The notes under the pieces were generated by a model. The model made no database searches, had not been told where the DNA came from, and was given only the letters and a program-made list of their open reading frames with translations. Below, one piece after another: positions 1 to 7,577 of a stretch of 64,000 bases of DNA. The DNA is taken from positions 310,001 through 374,000 of the forward strand of contig BOKW01000004.1 of the NCBI GenBank assembly GCA_016861185.1, in the 5' to 3' direction. The stretch comes from Betaproteobacteria bacterium (GTDB lineage Bacteria > Pseudomonadota > Gammaproteobacteria > Burkholderiales > Burkholderiaceae_F). How positions within the stretch are numbered: the first letter of the stretch is position 1; every line of letters begins with the position of its first letter. A program made the position numbers and the translations under genes.

Positions 1-992
1 AGGAGAAGCCGCGCGACGCGTCGGAAGACAAGCCGGCCGACACGCAGGACAAGGCGAAGAAGGCCGACAAGAAGGAACAAGCCTCGAAGATGCCGAGCGG
101 CGGCCCGCGGGACGCGATGACCGAAAAGGCGGTCAACGACGCCGCCGCGTACATCCGCAGCCTGGCGCAACTACGCGGCCGCAACGCCGACTTCGCCGAG
201 CGTTCGGTGCGCGAGGCGCGCAGCCTGCCTTCGGAAGACGCGCTCGCCGCCGGCGTGATCGACGTGATCGCGACCGACGTGCGCGAGCTGCTGAAGAAGA
301 TCGACGGGCGTACGGTGACGCTGGTCAACGCCAAGGCAACGCTGGAGCTGGCGGGCGCGCGCATCGAAACGCTCAGTCCCGACTGGCGCACGCAGCTTCT
401 CGGCGTGCTGTCGAACCCGACGGTGGCGCTGGTGCTGATGATGATCGGCGTCTACGGCCTGTTCGTGGAGTTCACGAGCCCCGGCTTCGGCGTGCCGGGA
501 GTGGCCGGCGCGATTTCGCTGCTGCTCGCGCTGTACGCGTTCCATCTGCTGCCGGTGAACTGGGCCGGGGTCGCACTCGTGCTGCTCGGAATGGCGCTGA
601 TGATCGCCGAGCTGTTCATGCCGGCGTTCGGCGCGATGGGGGTCGGCGGGATCATCGCCTTCATCGTCGGCGGGTTGATGCTGATCGACACCGAGGTGCC
701 GGGTTTCGGCATTCCGCCGGCGGCGATCGTGACGATGGCGGTGGCCAGCGCGGCATTGATCTTCGGCGTCGGCGGCTTCGCATTGCGCGCGCGCAGGCGG
801 CCGGTGGTCAGCGGCCGCGAGGAGATGGCCGGTGCGGTCGGAACGGTCGTCGCCGTCGACGCCGACAGCGCTTGGGCCGAAGTGCGCGGCGAACGCTGGC
901 GCATCCGTTGCGACGCGCCGCTCGCCGTCGGCGACCGCATACGGGTCACCGCCGTCGACGGGCTGACGCTCGTCGCGACCAAGGGCAACTGA
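1..992 (+). CDS. NfeD-family membrane protein (ClpP-class protease/OB-fold), 5' partial
   Basis: The reading frame is open to the left edge, so the N-terminus lies outside the window. The visible part starts with a charged Lys/Asp/Glu-rich linker (to about base 90), then the end of a ClpP-like serine protease domain; the Lys in [16 protein letters not shown] fits the catalytic Lys of NfeD proteases. Next come four or so hydrophobic helices (about bases 400-790) and a C-terminal OB-fold domain ([12 protein letters not shown] to the end). Long-form NfeD proteins cleave stomatin-like partners in the inner membrane; a slipin gene follows 14 bases downstream, the usual pairing. Family assignment is firm; protease activity cannot be judged because the catalytic Ser lies upstream of the window. 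Confidence 0.9.
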   Translation, partial: EKPRDASEDKPADTQDKAKKADKKEQASKMPSGGPRDAMTEKAVNDAAAYIRSLAQLRGRNADFAERSVREARSLPSEDALAAGVIDVIATDVRELLKKIDGRTVTLVNAKATLELAGARIETLSPDWRTQLLGVLSNPTVALVLMMIGVYGLFVEFTSPGFGVPGVAGAISLLLALYAFHLLPVNWAGVALVLLGMALMIAELFMPAFGAMGVGGIIAFIVGGLMLIDTEVPGFGIPPAAIVTMAVASAALIFGVGGFALRARRRPVVSGREEMAGAVGTVVAVDADSAWAEVRGERWRIRCDAPLAVGDRIRVTAVDGLTLVATKGN

Positions 993-1006
993 AAGGGAGA
1001 TCGCTC

Positions 1007-1786
1007 ATGCTGCTCGACCTGCAGATCGGCTTCGGCTCGCTGCTCTTCCTGCTGATCGCGCTGATCGTCGCGTCGATCAGGATCCTGCGCGAATACGAGC
1101 GCGGCGTCGTGTTCCTGCTCGGACGCTTCTGGAAGGTCAAGGGGCCGGGCCTGGTGATCATCATCCCGGGCATCCAGCAGATGGTCCGCGTCGACCTGCG
1201 CGTGGTGACGATGGACGTGCCGGCGCAGGACGTGATCTCGCGCGACAACGTGTCGGTCAAGGTCAACGCGGTGATCTACTTCCGCGTCGTCGATCCGCAG
1301 CGCGCGATCATCAACGTCGAGAACTTCCTGGTCGCGACCAGCCAGCTCGCGCAGACCACGCTGCGCGCGGTGCTCGGCAAGCACGAACTGGACGAGATGC
1401 TCGCCGAACGCGAGCGGCTGAACCTCGACATCCAGAAGATCCTCGACGCGCAGACGGACGCCTGGGGCATCAAGGTCACCAACGTCGAGATCAAGCACGT
1501 CGATTTGAACGAGTCGATGGTGCGCGCGATCGCGCGGCAGGCCGAAGCCGAACGGGAGCGGCGCGCCAAGATCATCCACGCCGAGGGCGAGAAGCAGGCC
1601 GCCGCCACGCTGCTCGAAGCCGCGCAGATGCTCGCGCGGCAGCCCGAGGCAATGCAGCTCCGGTATCTGCAGACGATGACGCAGGTGGCCGGCGACCGCG
1701 GCTCCACGGTCGTGTTCCCGCTGCCGATGGACCTGCTCGGACCGCTGCTGAACCTCAAGCGACCGCGCGAAGCCGCCGGCGAGTGA
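1007..1786 (+). CDS. Slipin / stomatin-like SPFH (band 7) protein
   Basis: Protein of 259 aa. One N-terminal hydrophobic segment (residues about 8-27) is followed by a band-7 domain that begins with the typical [12 protein letters not shown] stretch and ends in an Ala/Glu-rich helix ([19 protein letters not shown]) used for oligomerisation. The ATG at 1007 has AAGGGAG upstream; longer in-frame starts would lie inside nfeD. It follows the NfeD gene by 14 bases, so the two are probably one operon; the NfeD protease is known to cleave the C-terminus of slipin partners. Expected role: membrane microdomain scaffold. Confidence 0.93.
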   Translation: MLLDLQIGFGSLLFLLIALIVASIRILREYERGVVFLLGRFWKVKGPGLVIIIPGIQQMVRVDLRVVTMDVPAQDVISRDNVSVKVNAVIYFRVVDPQRAIINVENFLVATSQLAQTTLRAVLGKHELDEMLAERERLNLDIQKILDAQTDAWGIKVTNVEIKHVDLNESMVRAIARQAEAERERRAKIIHAEGEKQAAATLLEAAQMLARQPEAMQLRYLQTMTQVAGDRGSTVVFPLPMDLLGPLLNLKRPREAAGE

Positions 1787-1802
1787 AAGCGCCCGCCGGC
1801 GA

Positions 1803-2723
1803 ATGGCGCTTCCGCCGAAGCACATCCTGTGCGCGACCGATTTTTCGGTCGCGAGCGGCGCGGCGCAGCGGCGCGCGGCGCTCGCCGCCGCGCAGTACCG
1901 CGCGCGGCTGACGCTGCTGCACGTCGTTCCCGCGTCGCTGTGGGAAGACGCGGCGGACGAGCTCGCCGGACTGGCCGGCCTCGGCGCGCTCGACCCGGGC
2001 CAGGCCGAGCGCGACGCCGCGCTGCGCCTGCAACGGCACGCCGAAGAGATCGGCGCGGGCTTCGGGCGACCGTGCGACGCGCAAGTCCGCTACGGCCGGA
2101 CGGCAGCGCAGATCGCCGCCGCCGCACGCGAGCTGGGCGCCGATCTGCTCGTTGTCGGCGCGCACGGCGCGCATCCGGTGCGCGATCTGGCGATGGGCAC
2201 GACCGCGCAGAGGTTGCTGCGCATTGCGCCCTGCCCCGTGCTCGTAGTCAAGCGGCCGCCGCCCTTCGACTACCGCAGCGTGCTGCTGCCGACCGACTTC
2301 TCCGCGCCGGCGGCGCAGGCGGCCGAAGCGGCGCGCGCGCTGCTGCCCGATGCGCTGTTCCACCTCGTTCATGCGTTCGAGCTGCCGTACGACGGCTTGA
2401 TGCGCCACGCGGGCGTGGACGACGCGACCGTCCAGACCTACCGGACCGCGGCGCAGTGCGCGTTGGCGGCGCGGCTGGCAGACCTCGCCGCGGCTTTCGG
2501 CGCGCCGCCCGGCCGCGCGGCCGCGCACGTTCGGCACGGCTACGCGCCGACCCGCATCGACGAGTGGATCGTCGAGCTGGCCACGGATCTGGTCGCGATC
2601 GCGGCGCACGGCAAGTCCGAAGTTCAGGCGGCCTTTCTGGGCAGCGTCAGCACGCACGTCGTGCAGACCGCGTCGTGCGACGTGCTGCTGGTGCGCGACG
2701 GCGCGCAGGCTCCGCGCGCGTGA
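1803..2723 (+). CDS. Universal stress protein, two UspA domains
   Basis: Protein of 306 aa with two tandem UspA domains (about 3-150 and 155-300). Each starts with a beta-strand plus ATDFS/PTDFS nucleotide-binding Asp, and each has a C-terminal Gly motif (GAHGAHPVRDLAMGTT; AAHGKSEVQAAFLGS) of the ATP-binding Usp class. It begins 16 bases after the slipin stop and may be transcribed with nfeD-slipin. It is one of four Usp genes in the first 25 kb. Function within the stress response is inferred from the family only. Confidence 0.9.
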   Translation: MALPPKHILCATDFSVASGAAQRRAALAAAQYRARLTLLHVVPASLWEDAADELAGLAGLGALDPGQAERDAALRLQRHAEEIGAGFGRPCDAQVRYGRTAAQIAAAARELGADLLVVGAHGAHPVRDLAMGTTAQRLLRIAPCPVLVVKRPPPFDYRSVLLPTDFSAPAAQAAEAARALLPDALFHLVHAFELPYDGLMRHAGVDDATVQTYRTAAQCALAARLADLAAAFGAPPGRAAAHVRHGYAPTRIDEWIVELATDLVAIAAHGKSEVQAAFLGSVSTHVVQTASCDVLLVRDGAQAPRA

Positions 2724-2920
2724 CGTTGCCGCTCGCCGAACGAGCTGGACCTCGCGCGCGATCGCGTGGTCTGACCGCAATCACGCGGCGGGGCAAGCGG
2801 CAACGTGCACCGGATCCCGCTGCACGCGTCGACGCGGAGGACGTGCTCGTGCCGTTCGGTTCGCCCGCAGACCTGGAGCGCGCCGAAGCGCGGCTGCTGG
2901 GGTGAGTTCGGTGTGTTGCT

Positions 2921-3050
2921 TCAAATCCCCCCTGCCCCCCTTTGCGAAAGGGGGGTTTGTTCGAGGGATGCGAGCGATCCACGCCGTACTGCACCCCTCG
3001 CCCCCTTTCGAAAAGGGGGCCGCGCGCGCAGCGCGCTGGGGGATTTCCGC
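2921..3050 (+). repeat. Pair of C-run/G-run hairpins in a 357-base intergenic region
   Basis: Two strong stem-loops lie between the Usp gene and the reductase gene: 2935-2955 (CCCCCCTTT-GCG-AAAGGGGGG) and 3001-3019 (CCCCCTTT around a central CG). Such C-run/G-run palindromes recur in many betaproteobacterial genomes as dispersed repeats and can also stop transcription. The rest of the gap (2724-3080) shows no convincing gene: the short reading frames across it are made of translated repeat. Confidence 0.6.
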
Positions 3051-3080
3051 GCAAGGTAATCTCGCGCCGGAACGACGCCG

Positions 3081-4433
3081 ATGAGCCCGCCCGCCCAGCG
3101 TAGCCGCAGCGGCCCGCACACGACGCGCAACGCGCTCGTGTGGCTCGCGGTGTATCTCGCCGCGGTCACGGTGCCGCTGTTCGCGCTGCTGCCCGGCCCG
3201 GCGGCCGGGCGCGGCTTCACTTGGGACTTCGCGATGGCGCTCGGCTACGCCGGGCTCGCGATGTTCGGCGTGCAGTTCGCGCTGACCGCACGCTTCAAGC
3301 GTGCGACCGCGCCGTTCGGCATCGACATCGTCTACTACTTCCACCGCTATCTCGCGCTGGCCGCGCTCGCCGTGGTGCTGGGCCATTACGGCATCCTGCG
3401 CGCGACCAATCCGGCCGCGCTCGGCAGCGCGGACCCGAGCGTTGCACCCGCCTACATGAGCGCGGGGCGCGTCGCGCTGGTGCTGTTCGCGTTGCTCGTC
3501 GTCTCGTCGGCCGCGCGGCGCGGGTTTCGCATCGACTACGACGGATGGCGCATCGCGCACGCGCTGCTCGCCACCGCAGCGTTCGCCGCCGCGCTGTGGC
3601 ATCTGCTCGGCGCCGGCCGCTTCCTCGACGCCGCGTGGAAGCAGGCGCTGTGGACCGCCTACGGCGCGTTCTGGGTGCTGCTGATCGCCTACGTGCGCGT
3701 GGCTCGCCCGTGGCGGGTCGCGCGCCGGCCCTGGAAGGTCGCCGAGGTGCGCGGCGAACGCGGCCGCGTGTGGACGCTCGTGCTCGAGCCCGCGCACGCG
3801 ACCGAAGGGCTGCGCTTCGCGCCCGGGCAGTTCGCGTGGCTGACGCTGCGCGCTTCGCCGTTCGCGATGCGCGAGCATCCGTTCTCGATCGCGTCGAGTG
3901 CCGAGCGGCCGCAGCGGGTCGAGCTGTCGATCAAGGAACTCGGCGACTTCACGTCGACGATCAAGGACACGAAGCCGGGCGAAACCGCGTGGCTCGACGC
4001 GCCGTACGGCACCTTCGGCATCGACGAGCATCCCGACGCATACGGCTACGCGTTCGTCGCCGGCGGCGTGGGCATCGCGCCGATTATGTCGATGCTGCGC
4101 ACGCTCGCCGACCGCGGCGACCGCCGCCCGCTCGTGCTGTTCTACGGCAACCGCGTGTGGGACCGGATCGCGTTCCGCGAAGAGCTCGACGCGCTGACGC
4201 AGCGGCTGAACCTCGAGGTCGTTCACGTGCTGCTCGAGCCGCCCGCGGACTGGACCGGCGAACGCGGCTTCGTCACCGAGGACGTGCTGATGCGCCATCT
4301 GCCGGTCACGCGGCACCGCTTCGAGTACTTCCTGTGCGGTCCGACGCCGATGACGGTCGGCGTCGAACGCGGGCTGGCCGCGCTCGGCGTGCCCGCCGAA
4401 CGCGTGCACTCCGAGATCTTCGACTGGGTGTGA
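3081..4433 (+). CDS. Ferric-reductase-like transmembrane flavoprotein (FAD/NAD-binding)
   Basis: Protein of 450 aa. The N-terminal 215 residues hold about six membrane helices with two His pairs, each spaced 14 residues apart (HRY...GHYG and AHAL...WHLL), the arrangement that binds two b hemes in ferric reductase/NOX proteins. The C-terminal half is a ferredoxin-reductase module: FAD motif HPFSIASS, NAD-binding FVAGGVGIAPIMSML and terminal CGPTPM. It should pass electrons from NAD(P)H via FAD across the membrane. A cytochrome c gene follows after 3 bases, suggesting that electrons move on to a periplasmic heme. The physiological acceptor is unknown. Confidence 0.88.
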   Translation: MSPPAQRSRSGPHTTRNALVWLAVYLAAVTVPLFALLPGPAAGRGFTWDFAMALGYAGLAMFGVQFALTARFKRATAPFGIDIVYYFHRYLALAALAVVLGHYGILRATNPAALGSADPSVAPAYMSAGRVALVLFALLVVSSAARRGFRIDYDGWRIAHALLATAAFAAALWHLLGAGRFLDAAWKQALWTAYGAFWVLLIAYVRVARPWRVARRPWKVAEVRGERGRVWTLVLEPAHATEGLRFAPGQFAWLTLRASPFAMREHPFSIASSAERPQRVELSIKELGDFTSTIKDTKPGETAWLDAPYGTFGIDEHPDAYGYAFVAGGVGIAPIMSMLRTLADRGDRRPLVLFYGNRVWDRIAFREELDALTQRLNLEVVHVLLEPPADWTGERGFVTEDVLMRHLPVTRHRFEYFLCGPTPMTVGVERGLAALGVPAERVHSEIFDWV

Positions 4434-4436
4434 GCG

Positions 4437-4847
4437 ATGACGCGCGAATCGCGGGCGGAATGGCTGGCGGCGGCGACCGCCGCGCTGGTCATCGCGCTGT
4501 CGGCGCTGTTTGCAGCGCTGCGCAACCTGTCGCCCTTGTCGGTGCCGGCGCCGCAATCCGCCGCCGCGCCGCCTGCGCCGGCGGTGGACGCCGCACGCAT
4601 CGCCGCCGGCCGCGCGGCGTTCGAGCGGATGAACTGCGCGATGTGCCATTCGATCGCGGGCCGCGGCAATCCGAGCCATCCGCTCGACGGCGTCGGCAGC
4701 AGGCTCGACCGCGCGCTGCTGCGCGCGTGGACGCTCGGCGAAGGCGAAGCCGCCGCGCAGCTCGGCGGCATCGCGGCGATGAAGCAGCGCAACGCGGCCG
4801 ATCCCGAACTGGATGCGCTGCTCGACTACCTGCAGCAGTTGCGTTGA
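4437..4847 (+). CDS. Small membrane-anchored cytochrome c
   Basis: Protein of 136 aa. It has an N-terminal hydrophobic anchor (about residues 9-28) and a class I cytochrome fold with one heme site, CAMCH, about residue 67. It starts 3 bases after the stop of the ferric-reductase-like gene, so the two are almost certainly co-translated and may form an electron relay. An uncleaved anchor is more likely than a secreted form because no clear signal-peptidase site follows the helix. Confidence 0.88.
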   Translation: MTRESRAEWLAAATAALVIALSALFAALRNLSPLSVPAPQSAAAPPAPAVDAARIAAGRAAFERMNCAMCHSIAGRGNPSHPLDGVGSRLDRALLRAWTLGEGEAAAQLGGIAAMKQRNAADPELDALLDYLQQLR

Positions 4848-4894
4848 GCGCCCGAGAAAAGATCGCGAAGACCGGAAGCGATCGCTTTTCTCTT

Positions 4895-4973
4895 ACCGCA
4901 GAGGCGCAGAGGGCGCGGAGGAACCCGTTGAAAGCCCACAAGAAGGTCTCTGCGAACTCTGCGCCTCTGCGGT
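4895..4973. repeat. 17-bp perfect inverted repeat, 45-base spacer
   Basis: ACCGCAGAGGCGCAGAG at 4895-4911 is exactly matched by its reverse complement at 4957-4973. This looks like a miniature dispersed element; related 'gaggcgcagag' palindromes are known from many proteobacterial genomes. It lies in the 335-base gap between the cytochrome c and FNR-type genes (4848-5182), which holds no gene. Confidence 0.7.
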
Positions 4974-5119
4974 GTGGAGCACGCAAGCAGCCCGGAAGGC
5001 CGAAATCCTCTCAGGCGCCGAGTGCGACGCACGCGCACCGTCCATACGGGTTTGCGCGCTCGCACGAACTGGGGATGCGCTGCGGTTCGCAAACACGCGC
5101 GCGGCGACCACACTAGCGT

Positions 5120-5136
5120 GTAACAACAATCGTTAC
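5120..5136. promoter_or_regulatory. Possible operator: GTAAC-N7-GTTAC palindrome
   Basis: A short inverted repeat, GTAACAACAATCGTTAC, lies 47 bases before the start of the FNR-type regulator in an otherwise GC-rich gap. It is not an FNR box (TTGAT-N4-ATCAA). It could be a binding site for another regulator of that gene, but five-base arms are weak evidence. Confidence 0.3.
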
Positions 5137-5182
5137 TCAGCGCCGCGCGCGGGCGAGTCCGGGCCGCGGCCGCGAAGCGAAG

Positions 5183-6019
5183 ATGGGCGCGCCGAGAGTG
5201 GGGATCGACGGCCGGCCGCTGACGTGTTCGAACTGCCAGCTGCGCGAGGCGTGCATGGCACCGGACGGCGCTGCGGCCGGCGCCGCGCGCTTCGACGAAC
5301 TGGTCGCCGCGCGCATCCGCCTGTCGCGCCGCGCCGCGCTCTACTTCGCCGGCGATCGCTGCGAATTCGTCTACGCGGTGCGGGTCGGCTCGCTGAAGAG
5401 CGTCTTCGTCACCGCCGAAGGCCGCGAGCAGGTGACCGGCTTCCATGTGCCGGGCGAATGGCTCGGGCTCGACGGCATCGCGTCCGGCCGGTACTCGTGC
5501 GACGTGGTCGCGCTCGAGGACGCCGACGTCTGCGCGATTCCGTACGCGCGGCTGCTCGAGTTCGCCGAGTCCGTGCCGCCGCTCGCCGATCGCCTCAGCC
5601 GCGTGCTGAGCCGCGAGATCGGCCGCGAGCAACGCGCGCTCGCGGCGATCGGCAGCCTGCATGCGCGCGAGCGGCTCGCGCTGTTCCTGCTCGATCTGTC
5701 GGAGCGGCTCGGCGTCCGCGGCGGGCCGGTCGCCGATTTCGTGCTGCACATGTCGCGCGAGGAGATCGCGGGCTACCTCGGCCTGCGGCTCGAGACCGTG
5801 TGCCGCTGCCTGTCGCAGCTTGCCGCGGCCGGACTGATCGGCGTGCGCCACAAGCGCGTGCGCATCGTCGACGCGGCGGCGCTGCGCGCATTCGCGCTCG
5901 ACGTCCGCCGCCACGCGCAGCGCGCGGACGCACGCGCGCTCGCGCCGCCGCGATCCGTCGTCACGGCGACCGCACGCGGGGGCGCGGCGCACGGTTCGCC
6001 GCAGACACAGCGCCGGTAA
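5183..6019 (+). CDS. FNR-type Crp/Fnr transcriptional regulator
   Basis: Protein of 278 aa: N-terminal cluster region, cyclic-nucleotide-like beta-roll, C-terminal winged helix. Cys15, Cys18 and Cys24 (CSNCQLREAC) plus Cys117 (ADVCAIP) reproduce the four [4Fe-4S] ligands of E. coli FNR; the 93-residue spacing from the third to the fourth Cys is identical. The protein is therefore expected to sense oxygen. The recognition helix reads ETVCR where E. coli FNR has ETISR, so the Ser is Cys; Glu and Arg of the motif are kept. The C-terminal tail after about residue 250 is longer than usual and low in complexity. Two FNR-like boxes occur elsewhere in the window (57158 and 61662). Confidence 0.9.
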   Translation: MGAPRVGIDGRPLTCSNCQLREACMAPDGAAAGAARFDELVAARIRLSRRAALYFAGDRCEFVYAVRVGSLKSVFVTAEGREQVTGFHVPGEWLGLDGIASGRYSCDVVALEDADVCAIPYARLLEFAESVPPLADRLSRVLSREIGREQRALAAIGSLHARERLALFLLDLSERLGVRGGPVADFVLHMSREEIAGYLGLRLETVCRCLSQLAAAGLIGVRHKRVRIVDAAALRAFALDVRRHAQRADARALAPPRSVVTATARGGAAHGSPQTQRR

Positions 6020-6115
6020 CGTCGTCGCCATCGTCCGCGCCGCGCAGCGAAGCTGCGTAGAACCCGTCACGGAGTCCCCGCGGCCGCGGCGGGGCCGCGG
6101 TATAGACTCCCCGCC

Positions 6116-6967
6116 ATGGCCACAGAGGGACAACTTTCGCCGCTCGGACGCTTCGAGCGGATCATGCTGGCGACCGACGGCTCGGAATACAGCGCCGGCG
6201 CCGAACGCATCGCGCTGGCGCTGGCCGAGCAGTGCGGCGCGCGGCTGGCGATCGTTTCGGTCGTGGTCAGCAACCCGGAGGCGGAGGTCGTCGCGCCGGA
6301 CATGATCCGCGCTGCCGAGGAGGAGACGCGCAGCACGCTCGCCGGCGTCTACGAACGGGCGGTGACGCGCGGCCTCGCCGCCGAGACGCTCGCGCCGCGC
6401 GGCATCGATCCATACACGGAAATCGCCGCCGCCGCCGAAGCGCAGCGCGCCGACGTGATCGTGATGGGCCGGCGCGGCAAGCGCGGGCTGGCGCGACGCA
6501 TGCTGGGCGACGCCACGTCGCGCATGATCGGAAAGGCGCACTGCAACGTGCTGGTGGCGCCCGAAGGCGCCGATTTCTGGCGCACGCGCGTGCTGCTGGC
6601 CACCGACGGCTCGCGTTTTTCCGACGCCGCCGCGGTCGCGACGGCGAAGATCGCCGCGCTCGGCCGGCTGCCGGTGACCGTCATCTCGATCGTGCGCGAG
6701 TCGTTCACCGAACAGCGCGCTGCCGAAGCCGACGAGGCGGCGGCGCGCGTGCACGCGCATTTGAGCGCGCGCGGACTCGAGGTCGACAAAGTCGTGCTGC
6801 GCGGCGATCCGGCCGCGCTGATCGTCGAAACGGCCGCCGCGCGCGCGGCCGACCTGATCGTCATGGGCACGCACGGCCGCACCGGCTGGGAGCGCGTGCT
6901 GGTCGGCAGCGTCACCGTCGGCGTGATCAACGAAACGCCGCTGCCGGTGCTCGCGGTCAAGCTGTAG
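6116..6967 (+). CDS. Universal stress protein, two UspA domains
   Basis: Protein of 283 aa with two Usp domains (about 14-150 and 158-283). Both show the ATDGS beta1 loop and the G-x2-G-x9-G(S/T) ATP motif (MGRRGKRGLARRMLGDAT; MGTHGRTGWERVLVGSVT). It stands alone behind the FNR-type regulator in the same direction. A GC-rich palindrome followed by TATAGACT lies just before the start and may contain its promoter. No FNR box is visible upstream. Confidence 0.92.
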   Translation: MATEGQLSPLGRFERIMLATDGSEYSAGAERIALALAEQCGARLAIVSVVVSNPEAEVVAPDMIRAAEEETRSTLAGVYERAVTRGLAAETLAPRGIDPYTEIAAAAEAQRADVIVMGRRGKRGLARRMLGDATSRMIGKAHCNVLVAPEGADFWRTRVLLATDGSRFSDAAAVATAKIAALGRLPVTVISIVRESFTEQRAAEADEAAARVHAHLSARGLEVDKVVLRGDPAALIVETAAARAADLIVMGTHGRTGWERVLVGSVTVGVINETPLPVLAVKL

Positions 6968-7062
6968 CGGCGGGCGGCTGGAGCGGAGAAATGCAATGCA
7001 CCGCGCGGCCTTGACCACAACGGCGAAGCCAACGCGCCGAACTGCCGCGGCGGCGGTGACTT

Positions 7063-7545
7063 CTACTTCGTGCCGCTGTATGGGCTGTCCTTGAACGGGC
7101 TCACCCAGTCGGGCGAAACCTCGGCGGGGCTTTCGAAGTACATCAGGACCTGCCGCGTCGTTCCCTTGTCGACGCGGACCGTTTCCCGCTGCGTCTGATC
7201 CTTGAACGTCGCCTCGATCGTGTATCGGCCCGGCGGCAGACTCATGAACAGCCACGGGCCGACCATCGTCGTTTCCAGGACCAGGTTCTTCTTCGCGTCG
7301 TGAATCTTCACCCGCGCGTCGGACAGATGCGCGCCGGAGCCCTGCGCCGCCGTCGTGATCCAGAGCGTGTACTTGTTCTTTTCCTTCGACAGCGCGCGCA
7401 ACTCGCTGACCGTGACGCCACCGGTCACGTATTCGTGGCCGGTCGCGGTCCTGCCGCGCACCTCGGCGAATGCAGGGCCGCCCGCGGCGAATGCAACGAC
7501 AAGAAACACAAAAACCACGGCAAAGCGCGTGCATGAGTAGTTCAT
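7063..7545 (-). CDS. Secreted protein with a carboxypeptidase-regulatory-like beta domain
   Basis: Protein of 160 aa. The ATG at 7545 is chosen over an upstream ATG because a full AGGAGG lies just before it. An N-terminal signal peptide ends in PAFA. The mature part contains a short beta-sandwich resembling CarboxypepD_reg/SdrD-like domains (LPPGRYTIEATFKDQTQ), a fold often used for adhesion or envelope scaffolding. It begins 32 bases after the fadE stop and may be read from the same transcript. Specific function unknown. Confidence 0.75.
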   Translation of the reverse strand: MNYSCTRFAVVFVFLVVAFAAGGPAFAEVRGRTATGHEYVTGGVTVSELRALSKEKNKYTLWITTAAQGSGAHLSDARVKIHDAKKNLVLETTMVGPWLFMSLPPGRYTIEATFKDQTQRETVRVDKGTTRQVLMYFESPAEVSPDWVSPFKDSPYSGTK

Positions 7546-7577
7546 GATCCGCCTCCTCTTGCGGTTGACCGCATGCT

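Noticed and set aside
2805..3059. Short plus-strand gene between the Usp and the reductase
   Set aside because: It mainly translates the hairpin repeats; no ribosome-binding site.
2781..4679. Minus-strand frame of over 600 codons antisense to the reductase
   Set aside because: Same GC-driven shadow pattern; the plus-strand gene has heme, FAD and NAD motifs.
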